A stretch of DNA of 64,000 nucleotides from Strigamia acuminata (Eukaryota > Arthropoda > Chilopoda > Geophilomorpha > Linotaeniidae), in assembly GCA_949358305.1 (NCBI GenBank), contig OX442320.1:4170259-4234258 (forward strand), given 5' to 3'. Of the stretch, positions 10,026 through 20,186 are shown piece after piece. The notes beneath the pieces are model-generated. The model saw only the letters and a list, made by a program, of their open reading frames with translations, was not told the DNA's origin and did not search any database. Position numbers and translations under genes: made by a program. The number at the start of each line of letters is the position of its first letter. Position 1 is the first letter of the stretch.

Positions 10026-11342
10026 CAACCCCTGGCAGAAAGTATGCGATACTTTTTCTGCTTCAAAAAATCAGTAGAAAAAGTTCCTGTAAAAAATTGG
10101 TGTTAAAGAATTAGATGGAATCAATAAAGGGCTTTAAAATAACCATATTTAATCTAACTTTTGGCTATTTACAAACAAACAAAAAAAAATTTTGAGCTGA
10201 GAAATCCCATGTTTTCTTAACATGGGGTTGGAAAAAAGTATCAGATTGCTACAAGCAGTGGAAATAAGTATGCGATAATGCACTAAAATGTAACAGTTAA
10301 TACTTGGTGGATCCACCTTTTGCTTTAATTATTGCCTTAATATGATCAGGCATTGAGGAAACAAGTTTGGCACAACAATTCGAACTAATATCACTCCAAC
10401 TTTCCTTGATTGCATCCTTCAATTTTGCTTTGGTTTTGGGGTTCTCATCAATGTGGGTAGAAGAAATGTGTCCAGGATGGCCATATGTTTCAGCATTTAC
10501 CGTGCCATTTATAACACACAATTCACCAACTCCTACCGAGGAGAAACAGCCTCAAACCATAAAACTTTGCGGAAATTTCACTGTTGACAACAAGCAGTAT
10601 GGATTAAATTTTTCACTGGTTCTCCTCCAGACAAATTTTCCCGTGTCATCGCCTGCTCCTAAGCAAATCCGTGATTCATTGATGATAACCACCTTTTTCC
10701 AGTCATCTGTTGACCAATTTCGATGTTCTTTGGCCCATTTCAATCGGTTCCTGCGATGCATTCGAGTGAGCAGAGGTTTCTTTTTAGCTTTGTTTAACGA
10801 GAAACCTTTAACATTTAATCTATCCCATACTGTGCGGTCAGAAACATCAACTCCACTCTTTTTCCATTCTAAATTCATTTGTTTAGATGTGGATTTTCGC
10901 ATTTTACGGCAAATTTTCACCAATTGTTTATCCTGCTTGGCTGTTGTCTCACGGGGACGACCACTTCTCGGATGGTTTTTTACTGATCCAGTTGTTTTAA
11001 ACTTTAGCCAAGTACTTGAAACAGTACTTTGGGCACACCCAATTACTGTTGCCACATGGAATTGTCTGTAATTGTTTTTTTTTGTGTAAATATCGCATAC
11101 TTATTTCCACTGCTTGCAGCAATCTGATACTTTTTTCCAATCCCATGTTAAGAAAACATGGGATTTCTCAGCTCAGAATTTTTTTTTGTTTGTTTGTAAA
11201 TAGCCAAAAGTTAGATTAAATATGGTTATTTTAAAGCCCTTTATTGATTCCATCTAATTCTTTAACACCAATTTTTTACAGGAACTTTTTCTACTGATTT
11301 TTTGAAGCAGAAAAAGTATCGCATACTTTCTGCCAGGGGTTG
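10026..11342. mobile_element. Tc1/mariner-type transposon, long inverted repeats
   Basis: Inverted repeats of about 252 bp (10026-10277 and 11091-11342) begin CAACCCCTGGCAG and differ at only a few positions. TA dinucleotides flank both ends. Unit 1 shows the exact empty site (ACCGTATATATACACC near 4526). The element sits in the promoter region of the secreted-protein paralogue, about 70 bp upstream of its ATG and at the place of the TATA-like run. Near-identical ends imply a recent insertion. The encoded transposase is broken. Confidence 0.92.
10297..11055 (-). pseudogene. Tc1-type transposase, internally deleted
   Basis: The minus-strand frame from 11055 shows a helix-turn-helix region (TVIGCAQSTVSSTWLKF), the GRP linker motif (HPRSGRPRETT) and the start of the DDE catalytic domain. 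The usual FSDES-type catalytic motif reads INES here, so its aspartate is lost. A second frame at 10297-10521 contains the family C-terminus (LKDAIKESWSDISSN). Sequence between them that should hold the second aspartate and third acidic residue is missing, as is the normal N-terminal start. The element could move only with help from another copy. Confidence 0.85.
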
Positions 11343-11411
11343 TATATACACCAAAGATTCTTCCAAATGCAATCAGTTCTTTTTACTACTCAAAGAACAA
11401 ACGGACCGAAC

Positions 11412-12955
11412 ATGACGAACTACCTCTCGTGTTTCTTCCTTGCGCTCTGCATTGGAGGTGAGTAATAACGGCGAAACTATTTTTAACAAATGACGTTTTC
11501 TCATTTTATTTCCTCTAGTATCATTTGGAGTTGACCACTACACCTTATCATCCGAATTTTATGAAGTTCTCGCGGAAGCCCGAGACGGCGGCGAGACTGT
11601 TCAGCCGAGAATAACCGGTTACTCGGACGGCCATTACTCGATATCAGTAACGACGAGCAAGGGCACGCGCCAACTCAAGAACCTTGACAAGAGCACGGTT
11701 GACCTTTTTGCGAAGTTATTCACCGATCCGAATATAGTCATTACTCGCGATTCGCAAAGCGGTTCGAACGTTCAAATCTCCGTCACTGAGCAGTCGGAAC
11801 AATTCTCCTCTTTCTCAAACGGTTTTTCATTTGCTGGGGGAGCCAAAGAGTTTACAGTAACTTCGGAATTTTTTAATTTAATCAACGAAGCTCGAGCTAG
11901 TGGAGTGGATCTCCAACCCAAAATTACGGCGCATTCGGACGGCACTTACTCGATAACTGTTACAACGAGCAAAGGCACGCGCACCTTGAGGAATCTTAGC
12001 CAGGAATTAATTCAGCTTTTCGCCCAGTTGTTTACCGATCGGAATTTAAACGTTTCCGTTGTTTCTCGAAGCGGCTCAAACGTCAAAATTTCCGTCAGTG
12101 ACAAATCCGCGAGCTCGCAAACTTCGTCCACCAAAGAGTTTGTTGGACAGGTCGGTTAGCGCTAGTTACTAGAGGCTGCATCGTGCTCAAGATGTTTTTA
12201 TCGATGATTTCTTCCTGTTTATTCGCAGAGAACGTCATACAGTGCACGCTGCTCAACTGAGTGTATCACAAAGGGTCAGAAATATTATTGGTGTCATACT
12301 GATAAAGCGGTAGGTATATTAATTTACACTTTAGGCTTATTGTAAAAATAAATTTTAATTTTAGAAGTATGGATTTTCTTGGGATTATTGCACTTCTACC
12401 GGCACCACTGGCAAAACATCGCTCGGAAGAGATTGTAAAGCCAATCATGCTTGTGCCAAATATACAGAGAAATTTGATTGGTGTTACACTACTACCGGAA
12501 AATGGGATTACTGCGTCAGTGACGGATCGAAATCAACGTTTGTTGGACAGGTCGGTTATCACTAGTTTAGTTACTACAGGCTGCATCATGCTCAAGATGT
12601 TTTTGTTGTTGTTTTGTTGATGTTTGTGTTGATGTTTTCTTCCTGTTTCTTCGCAGAAAACATCAAGGAGTGCACGCTGCGAATCTGAGTGTTTCCAACA
12701 GACAGAGAAATTTTATTGGTGTTTTACTGAGAAAGCGGTATGTATATTAATTTACACTTTAGGCTTAATTAAAAAAATAAATTTTAATTTTAGAAGTATG
12801 GATTTAAGTGGGATTATTGCACTTCTACTGGAACCACTGGCAAAACATCGCTCGGAAGGGATTGTAAAGCCAATCATGCTTGTGCCAAACGTACAGAGAA
12901 ATTTAATTGGTGTTACACTACTACCGGAAAATGGGATTACTGCGTACCTAACTAG
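11412..12955 (+). CDS. Secreted repeat/Cys-rich protein, paralogue 2
   Basis: Six exons: 11412-11457, 11519-12150, 12229-12309, 12365-12550, 12657-12737, 12794-12955. Exon lengths are identical to paralogue 1, again giving 395 aa. The signal peptide, the two domains of about 90 residues and the four four-Cys submodules are all kept, and no frame is broken. Differences concentrate in exons 3-6; for example this copy has CAKYTEKFDW where paralogue 1 has CGGHGYKYDW in exon 4. The exon 3 donor is GTAGGT rather than GTATGT. A Tc1-type element now lies close upstream, so expression may differ from paralogue 1. Family and role are unknown. Confidence 0.85.
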
Positions 12956-13120
12956 CTGTTTCAAAAACAATGTTAATGAGTGGCTATCAATTAATGTGTA
13001 AAATGTTTATTGAATAATTCGTTTATGTTAGATTTAGAATTGAATTGCTAATAAAGTACCTGTGTGCATTCAAAAAGTGATTGTTGTCATCCAATCAGCG
13101 CATAGAACAACGAATTAATA

Positions 13121-13745
13121 CAGTGAGGGCAAAAACTAAGTTAACAAACGCATCATGTTGATTCTTATGGCTGTATCTTGGGGAAAAAAAAAAGGAAAAT
13201 TTATGAAATTTTAACTGGAGACTCGTACAACATCCTACTTTATTCACCCAAAATTTTATCAACATCTATCCATCAGTTTCTGAGAAAAAAATTCTTTTGT
13301 GAAGTGACATCAAAAATTGGAGGCAAAAAGTAAGTTAACATACCCATTATCCACAAATAATTAGCCATTCCCATTATAAAATATGCGGCAAATAGTAAAA
13401 TTTATCCATAAACACATGTGTAGTCACTCATACACTTCATTAAAACATCCAAACCACAAGCAATGCCATTGTGAAACACTGAGCAATTGCCTTGACTTTA
13501 TGCTTAGAATCATTTTTCTGCTGAAATATCCATGTCAAAAGCAGTTCATCATGTGCAAATGGAAGCGTAACAATCCTCCAATACTTTTTTATAAGTATAT
13601 TGGTCCATGATACCCTTAATTTAATGTACTGGACCGATGTCCATATGGAAACACCATCCCAATAGTAAAATGGCTTGGGGTTGGTTTCCAGACAATACAG
13701 ATTATCACAACCGTATCGAACTTTTAAATTCTTTATTGGCAAAAA
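13121..13745 (-). mobile_element. Truncated Tc1-family element
   Basis: After a TA at 13119-13120 the sequence starts CAGTGAGGGCAAAAACTAAG, a Tc1-like end. A minus-strand frame within 13440-13742 keeps the transposase signature WIFQQKNDSKHK, a decayed form of the family WIFQQDNDPKHT motif with its catalytic aspartate lost. The opposite inverted repeat is absent. The remnant lies directly downstream of the MKS1 stop codon and supplies its 3' flank. Confidence 0.7.
13732..13737 (-). terminator. MKS1 polyadenylation signal
   Basis: AATAAA on the minus strand (TTTATT on plus) lies 41 bases beyond the MKS1 stop codon. It appears to fall at or within the edge of the Tc1-type remnant, so the mobile element may have contributed this signal. 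Confidence 0.5.
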
Positions 13746-13778
13746 CTTACAAGAAAATATGTAAAATATATATTATTT

Positions 13779-16700
13779 TTATCCGCAAAACGACGACGAA
13801 GACAGTGACGGCAATTTCCCCATCTTTTGCTCCCTCCTGCGCATGCGCGCTCGATTCACTTGCGCAGGCCTAAAACCCTCGTCCGGACCACAATCCAAAG
13901 TCTCTTCCGAACAAGTGCTCGCTTCCTCGGACCGATGGACGACAGCTTGCACCGTCTGCAACTCGCAACTCGAGGTTTCCGAAGACCCCGTGCGAGTACT
14001 CGAAACGAGCGTACTCCCACAAGTTTCCGGCAGACTCGACGAGGTCGACAACAACGACTCCCTGGCCTTCAACATCCGTCGTCTCGCCCGCTGAAATGCT
14101 TCGAGGACCGTCAAAACGCTCGAGCGGATCGACAGTGAGCTAAAAATGCAAAATTATGCTTTTAACCTTCAGAAGGACAATCTTAAAGGCGACGCTTTGG
14201 TGCCCACAATGTACCAATTTGGGGACAAAATAATTAAATCTGGAAGGCCAGTAGCTTAAGCGCTCTTGTTAGGGTAGTGTGACAAATTGTCGCACTTGGC
14301 ACTACTGTTGTTGAGCCAGGAAAATTAATTTTAAGCCAAGAAAATTAATTTTTAGTGGAAAAGTTTAATTTTTCCTAAAAAATTTCATTTTAAGTGAAAA
14401 AGTTTAATTTATCCTAAAAAATTTAATTTTAAGTGAAAAAGTTTAATTTATTCTAAAAAATTTAATTTATCCTAAAAAATTTAATTTATCCTAAAAAATT
14501 TAATTTATCCTAAAAAATTTAATTTATCCTAAAAAATTTAATTTATCCTAAAAAATTTAATTTATCCTAAAAAATTTAATTTTAAATGTATATTTTAGCC
14601 AGAAATGGAACCATAATCATTACGTAATCACATGTGTTGGACTACTAGCGCCATACGGCGTCAGGTGGTAAAAATGGAAGCACTAAGTTGAAGCGCTGTT
14701 AAAAGATTGGGAGAAGCCAATTTAAATTTAAGCTTGGATTTCTAAGGGGCAGAATTTTCAAATGTGAATAAATAAATAAATAACGTCAGAACACTCCAAA
14801 TTGTTTTTGAAACGAACATTATTGTTGTGTGAACAAAGCCAGAAATTTTCAGATAATTATAGTAAACCAAAAAAAAGTTTTCCTATTCAAGAAGAGTGTT
14901 GTCCCAAATAGGTATAGGGTTGCCCTTCCGAGGGTTAACTCAACTAACAAGGTTGTCCTCACTCCCATTGGCCGAGCCTTATTACTCCAAACTAGAGACT
15001 GTGTACTTCTGCAAGAAAAAATAGTTTTGTTTAATTTTAATTGTTTTGATTATTCTGATTATTAGAATGATGTAATTTTATATTTATTTTATAATAAAAT
15101 GTTTTTTCCATTTGTTAGATATAGTTTTACGTTGTTTGTTCAGTTTATTGGTTGTTTTGTCAGGAAAGCAAACAATTTTTGAATTGTTTATTGGTTGTTT
15201 TATCAATGCAATTCCGGTGTTTGGGCCTACTTTTTTGTAGCACTACACGAGTGAAATGGCTCGGCCAATGGGACTGGAGACAATCTTGTAGCGAGTTAGA
15301 GTATAAAATAAAATATTTATACCCGGATCCACTGACGAGTTTGCTTAACGAACTCCCGATCGTGTCGGTTTCCATGAAATCCCTTTAAAAAAAATTTGGT
15401 TGACATTTTTCTTTAAAAAAATCGGTAAAAATCGATTTATTTACAGGGATTGGTGAATTATTTGCATCCGGATGTCGACGCTGCCTCTAGAGCTCGTTTG
15501 GATTCCGACGCGGTTCAGGGGATGACATTTCTTCAAGAAAAAATTGATTTGATTTGATTTGATTTGATTTGATTGTGTATTTTACTTGGGATGCGGCTGC
15601 GGGGTAGGCCAGGTCGTCTAATTCCGTGTGGGTTCCGAGGAAAAAGTGGCGTAGTCGACCGACTATCGAAGTGCTGATTGGTTGCCACGTGGCGACTTTG
15701 TATTTGTGGCTGCCGGGTTGGGATGGGATGTTGGTGTGGCCGTAGCCTTCGACTGTGTATCGATTCCAGTAGTCTCTAGACCAGACTTGGAGGAGAAGCT
15801 GCGGTAGTATTACGCACTCGGCTGCAAATGAGAGAGTTTTAATTGAGTATTGGGTTTTGTGAGACGGGGTGCAAAAGTTGGGTCTAGGCGAGGTAAATAA
15901 AGCGTGAAAAATGCATAACAGAGGGTGAAAAATAAAAATTTTAAGCGATAAAATGCATTGTTGACGTGAAAAGTATTCATTTGGACTGAAAACTGCCATT
16001 TTTCGACTAAAACTGCCATTTTTAGACTAAAAACTGCCATTTTTAGACTAAAAACTGCCATTTTTAGACTAAAAACTGCCATTTTTAGACTAAAAACTGC
16101 CATTTTTAGACTAAAAACTGCCATTTTTAGACTAAAAACTGCCATTTTTAGACTAAAAACTGCCATTTTTAGACTAAAAACTGCCATTTTTAGACTAAAA
16201 ACTGCCATTTTTAGACTAAAAACTGCCATTTTTCGACTAAAAACTGCCATTTTTAGACTAAAAACTGCCATTTTTCGACTAAAAACTGCCATTTTTAGAC
16301 TAAAAACTGCCATTTTTAGACTAAAAACTGCCATTTTTAGACTAAAAACTGCCATTTTTCGACTAAAAACTGCCATTTTTCGACTAAAAACTGCCATTTT
16401 TCGACTAAAAACTGCCATTTTTCGACTAAAAACTGCCATTTTTCGACTAAAAACTGCCATTTTTCGACTAAAAACTGCCATTTTTCGACTAAAAACTGCC
16501 ATTTTTCGACTAAAAACTGCCATTTTTCGACTAAAAACTGCTAATTTTAGACAAAAAAACTGCCATTCAGACAAAATAAAGTGCAAATTTGGAGAAAAAC
16601 GGCATTACACTGAAAGAGATACTTTTCTTATATACAAATACAATTTATTTAGACGAAAAAGTGAATTTTTGTGCAAATAAAGATATTTCAGAAGAAAAAC

Positions 16701-19700
16701 TGCTGAAAAACTCCATTTTTACTCATGCTGATCAGAAATCTCAAGAAAACAAACATTTTGGTTGCTGCGTGTCTAGATTTAACTCAACGCTGAATGGAAA
16801 CGAGAAATAAGCGACGTCATCTCTCCCACTTATGGTCGTAGTCGCCGTCAAAGTCGAACCGCTCAGTCGTTGCTCGCCGTCCACCGCGCTCCATTCTACC
16901 AACACAAAACAAAATATACTAAAAACAGTTTGTACTTTTTTTTCAAATTTCCTACGAGGTGGTAAATCCACGATGTAATTCACGTACAGATTTTTCCAAC
17001 CGAAATCGCGCGCCGAAACTACAAGTAAAAATTGTAAAAAATTTTCACAAATTTTTATCCGATTTTTGATTTCTTTCAATTACCGATCTCGCAAAAGAAA
17101 AATACTTTCAGGAAATTAGGCCTAGGCTGGAAAACGTAAGTAATTCCGTTTTAATTCCGTTGTTAATCAGTTTTAACTTGATTTTACCATTTCGAATTCG
17201 TCTCCGATCGCATTTTTCGTCGTTTCCAAACGGTGTAAATGCATCTGTAAATTTACAACGAAAATAATTAAAATAAAACAGACGTTTCGTTATTGTTCCA
17301 AATAAAAACAGAAATTTCGTTATTTTTTCAAATAAAAACAGAATTTTCGTTATTTTTCAAAATAAAAACAAAAATCTCGTTATTTTTCAAAATAAAAACA
17401 GAAATTTTGTTATTATTTAAAATAAAAACAGAAATTTGGTTATTTTTCCAAATAAAAACAAAAATTTGGTTATTTTTCCAAATAAAAACAAAAATTTGGT
17501 TATTTTTCCAAATAAAAACAAAAATCTCGTTATTTTTCAAAATAAAAACAGAAATTTCGTTATTTTTCAAAATAAAAACAGAAATTTCGTTATTTTTCCA
17601 AATAAAAACAGAAATTTGGTTATTTTTCAAAATAAAAACAAAAATCTCGTTATTTTTCAAAATAAAAACAGAAATTTCGTTATTTTTCCAAATAAAAACA
17701 GAAATTTCGTTATTTTTCCAAATAAAAACAGAATTTTCGATATTTTTCCAAAAAAAACAGAATTTTCGATATTTTTGCCAAATAAAAAAAAAAATCTCGT
17801 TATTTTGCCATAAAACCAGAAATTTCGTTTTTTTCCAAACAAAACAGAAATTTCGTTATTTTTTCAAATAAAAACAGAATTTTCGTTATTTTTCAAAATA
17901 AAAACAAAAATCTCGTTATTTTTCAAAATAAAAACAGAAATTTCGTTATTATTTAAAATAAAAACAGAAATTTGGTTATTTTTCCAAATAAAAACAAAAA
18001 TTTGGTTATTTTTCCAAATAAAAACAAAAATTTGGTTATTTTTCCAAATAAAAACAAAAATCTCGTTATTTTTCAAAATAAAAACAGAAATTTCGTTATT
18101 TTTCAAAATAAAAACAGAAATTTCGTTATTTTTCCAAATAAAAACAGAAATTTGGTTATTTTTCAAAATAAAAACAAAAATCTCGTTATTTTTCAAAATA
18201 AAAACAGAAATTTCGTTATTTTTCCAAATAAAAACAGAAATTTCGTTATTTTTCCAAATAAAAACAGAATTTTCGATATTTTTCCAAAAAAAACAGAATT
18301 TTCGATATTTTTGCCAAATAAAAAAAAAAATCTCGTTATTTTGCCATAAAACCAGAAATTTCGTTTTTTTCCAAACAAAACAGAAATTTCGTTATTTTTC
18401 CCAAAAAATCGAAACCTCTTGATAGATTTTCGTCTCGTTTTCGTCTTCTTCCTTCGTTATCGCCGCGGAAACGTGCTGCAACGTGTAGCGAAAAATCGCT
18501 GCGATTTCCAAATTATTTTATTCAAATTTGTCAACATTTGAAATTATTTTCATTACTTTTCGTCTCGTTTTCAATTTCTAACCGATAGGGCTCTCGAGAA
18601 TCGTTGAAATCGGGGGTAACGTTCAATGCCCCACCCGCCGAATACGTTATTGTACACAAAACAACTTCATCCGACGCGGAACCCGAACTGGAACACAAAA
18701 AATTCGATCAAATTCGCAAATTTTTCGATTTTGATTTGAAAAACGAATTTACGTCTCGGATTCGCCAACGTCCAACATTATTGTCATCACAGCCGTCGAT
18801 TCGCTGCGAGAAAAGGTGAAAAAATCAAAAATTAATTAATTTCTTTTGATATTTTCGCTCATTTTTTACTTTAAATTTGTGCGTTTGTAATGCAGGTCTG
18901 TGAGTTTGTCCGTTAAGTAGTTTTGATTTGCGGGGATCAAAATGTCGTCGGAAAAATCGTTTAAATTGACATATTTGTCCGCGGTTGTGTATGTAAATAG
19001 TCTGTTACGTGGTAATCGTTTTCTGCGAAACGGGAATTCCATTTTATTAATAATTTGTCGATTTTTTGGTCTTTTTGTGGATACTTTGTGATTTTAGTGA
19101 CGTCTTTGTGGTATTTATCTTCCAATGTTGAGTTGCAGTTGGACGGGTTGGAATATTTTTGCATTTCTCGCTGTAAAAATGATAAAATTGAGTTTTATTT
19201 TCATGTTTTTGTATTTTTTTTTTAATTTATTTACCAAACTGAAGACTTTTTCTTGCCAAGAAAATATTTTTTCTTCAATGTCGGGTCCGTTTTCGGGTAA
19301 AATCGGTTGCAATTCGAGTCCTTGACCGGATTCGAGATTCCGACAATTTTGGGTAACATCTTTTTCAAGTTTTACTCTAAAAATAACAACAAAAAAGCAA
19401 CAAAATAAACAAAACGAATTTTAAAACAAACATGGCCGACCGGTGCTGCCATCTGACGACGCAATTATACACTTATCTTTATTTACTATTCATTAATAAC
19501 TATATAAATATGATTCAGTTATAAAAATCCGAAGAAAACACATAAAATAATCAATTAAAAATCAATAAAATTTAAAACCAATAAAAGAAATAATAAAAAA
19601 TATAAATACAAATAAAAATACAAAATATAAAAATAAATAAAAAATAAATAAAAAAATATATATTTCCATCTCCAATTCACCTTCGCTCGTCTTACTTGAT

Positions 19701-19781
19701 TCTAAAATTGGCGATCGAATCTCTGGATTTGTAAATCCCCGTAGTAAACAACTCATTCTTCGGTCTTCGCAGACGCGACAT
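13779..19781 (-). CDS. MKS1: MKS1, B9-domain transition-zone protein
   Basis: MKS1 is part of the MKS/B9 complex at the ciliary transition zone, which gates membrane-protein entry to the cilium. Fifteen minus-strand exons fit with exact phase: 19781-19696, 19376-19235, 19170-19085, 19022-18870, 18803-18753, 18687-18557, 18498-18416, 17244-17188, 17126-17084, 17018-16956, 16895-16755, 15821-15586, 15530-15445, 15382-15323, 14139-13779. They give 592 aa; human MKS1 is 559. Family landmarks in order: IYKSRDSIANFRIKVKL, SWQEKVFS, RLFTYTTADKYVNL, LCTITYSAGG, NLYVNYIVDLP, VAYFSFPFSVEL, the B9 core YTVEGYGHTNIPSQPGSH and RLRHFFLGTHTELDDL, then LEAFQRARRRMLKARES. The tail after STLVSS is longer than in human. 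The exon 7 donor GTTTCG is weak. The gene is head to head with NCoR. Confidence 0.9.
14340..14585. repeat. 19-bp minisatellite in MKS1 intron 14
   Basis: Tandem copies of TTTAATTTATCCTAAAAAA. They are regular at 14455-14585 and more degenerate before that. The array lies inside the intron between MKS1 exons 14 and 15. Confidence 0.85.
14935..15299. mobile_element. MITE-like inverted-repeat element in MKS1 intron 14
   Basis: The left arm (14935-14978, containing CTCCCATTGGCCGAGCC) is inverted at the right (15258-15299, containing GGCTCGGCCAATGGGA). The roughly 42-bp arms share the order AAGGTTGTC ... CCCATTGGCCGAGCC. A single copy of the same arm lies at 8551-8583, exactly at the junction of the two tandem units. 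No clear target duplication was seen. Confidence 0.55.
16005..16540. repeat. 21-bp minisatellite in MKS1 intron 11
   Basis: About 25 copies of CTGCCATTTTTAGACTAAAAA. Two variants (TTTTTAGAC and TTTTTCGAC) are clustered in blocks rather than mixed, which suggests local homogenisation. The unit is a multiple of three, which creates a spurious long frame on the minus strand. Confidence 0.9.
17295..18395. repeat. 30-bp minisatellite with 536-bp higher-order doubling, MKS1 intron 7
   Basis: Units of 30 bp based on AAAACAGAAATTTCGTTATT with variants. The whole ordered series of variants in about 17300-17840 recurs in about 17836-18376 at an offset of 536 bp. This includes rare degenerate units such as the CGATATTTTTCCAAAAAAAA pair, so a block duplicated as one piece. 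The array starts about 20 bases from the weak exon 7 donor. Confidence 0.9.
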
Positions 19782-20186
19782 TTTGTAAACATCCGGGTGC
19801 TCAATCCAACATCCGGGTACCACGATAATAAAACTATAATGAATAGGAAAATCAATCGCGTAATCAGATAGCATCACAATAGTATTTACTCACAATGAAA
19901 ACTTTTATAGCGGAACGAATCGATTATTTATTAAACAGTCACAATGACAAAAATCACAATATTCATTATAACCCAATCCACATTTCACCCCCCGCAATAA
20001 AAATCATCCTCGTGGCATTTCTTATCTCTCCTTAACTCCACCTAATGCGGGCGCACATCACTCCGCCGTCACCCCCGCAGCGCGAGATTGATAAATCATG
20101 ACGTCATTGCGCTAATCCCGAACCCGGAGCCAGCACCGGAACTCCTTTCTCTACCATAACATAATGGCGGTGTAACATCGGAGAAA
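19782..20186. promoter_or_regulatory. Bidirectional MKS1/NCoR promoter interval
   Basis: 405 bp separate the MKS1 ATG (minus) from the NCoR ATG (plus). A full CRE-type palindrome TGACGTCA lies at 20099-20106. A minimal upstream ORF (ATG GCG GTG TAA, 20164-20175) precedes the NCoR start by 11 bases. GC content rises towards the NCoR start. Promoter function is inferred from the divergent arrangement; no TATA box is evident. Confidence 0.6.

Larger units (their letters stand above)
8584..14168. repeat. Tandem duplication, unit 2
   Basis: Second copy of the unit described at 2681-8550, containing the paralogous secreted-protein gene (11412-12955) and the MKS1 last exon that remains joined to the rest of the gene. 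Two transposons (8898-9155, 10026-11342) interrupt sequence that is continuous in unit 1. A Tc1-type remnant (13121-13745) lies where unit 1 has unrelated sequence. Confidence 0.85.

Noticed and set aside
15452-15540. Plus-strand frame reading GLVNYLHPDVDAASRARLDS after an AG
   Set aside because: The complementary strand encodes MKS1 exon 13 (RMQIIHQSL block) with matching phase on both sides.
15810-16586. 258-codon frame encoding MAVFSRK repeats
   Set aside because: Product of a 21-bp intronic minisatellite within MKS1; the period is a multiple of three.
17293-17871. 192-codon frame of IKTEISLFF repeats, with antisense partners
   Set aside because: A 30-bp intronic array is open in several frames on both strands; it is not a gene.
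18604-18819. 71-codon plus-strand frame that at first looked like a coding exon with a GTGAAA donor
   Set aside because: The minus strand of the same interval encodes MKS1 exons 5 and 6 with clear family motifs, so the plus frame is a shadow.
18961-19170. Minus-strand frame continuing to a stop at 18961, which would make a separate 145-aa protein
   Set aside because: A 62-bp GT-AG intron (19084-19023) restores the MKS1 frame with RLFTYTTADKY, a family landmark, so the read-through is not the real end.
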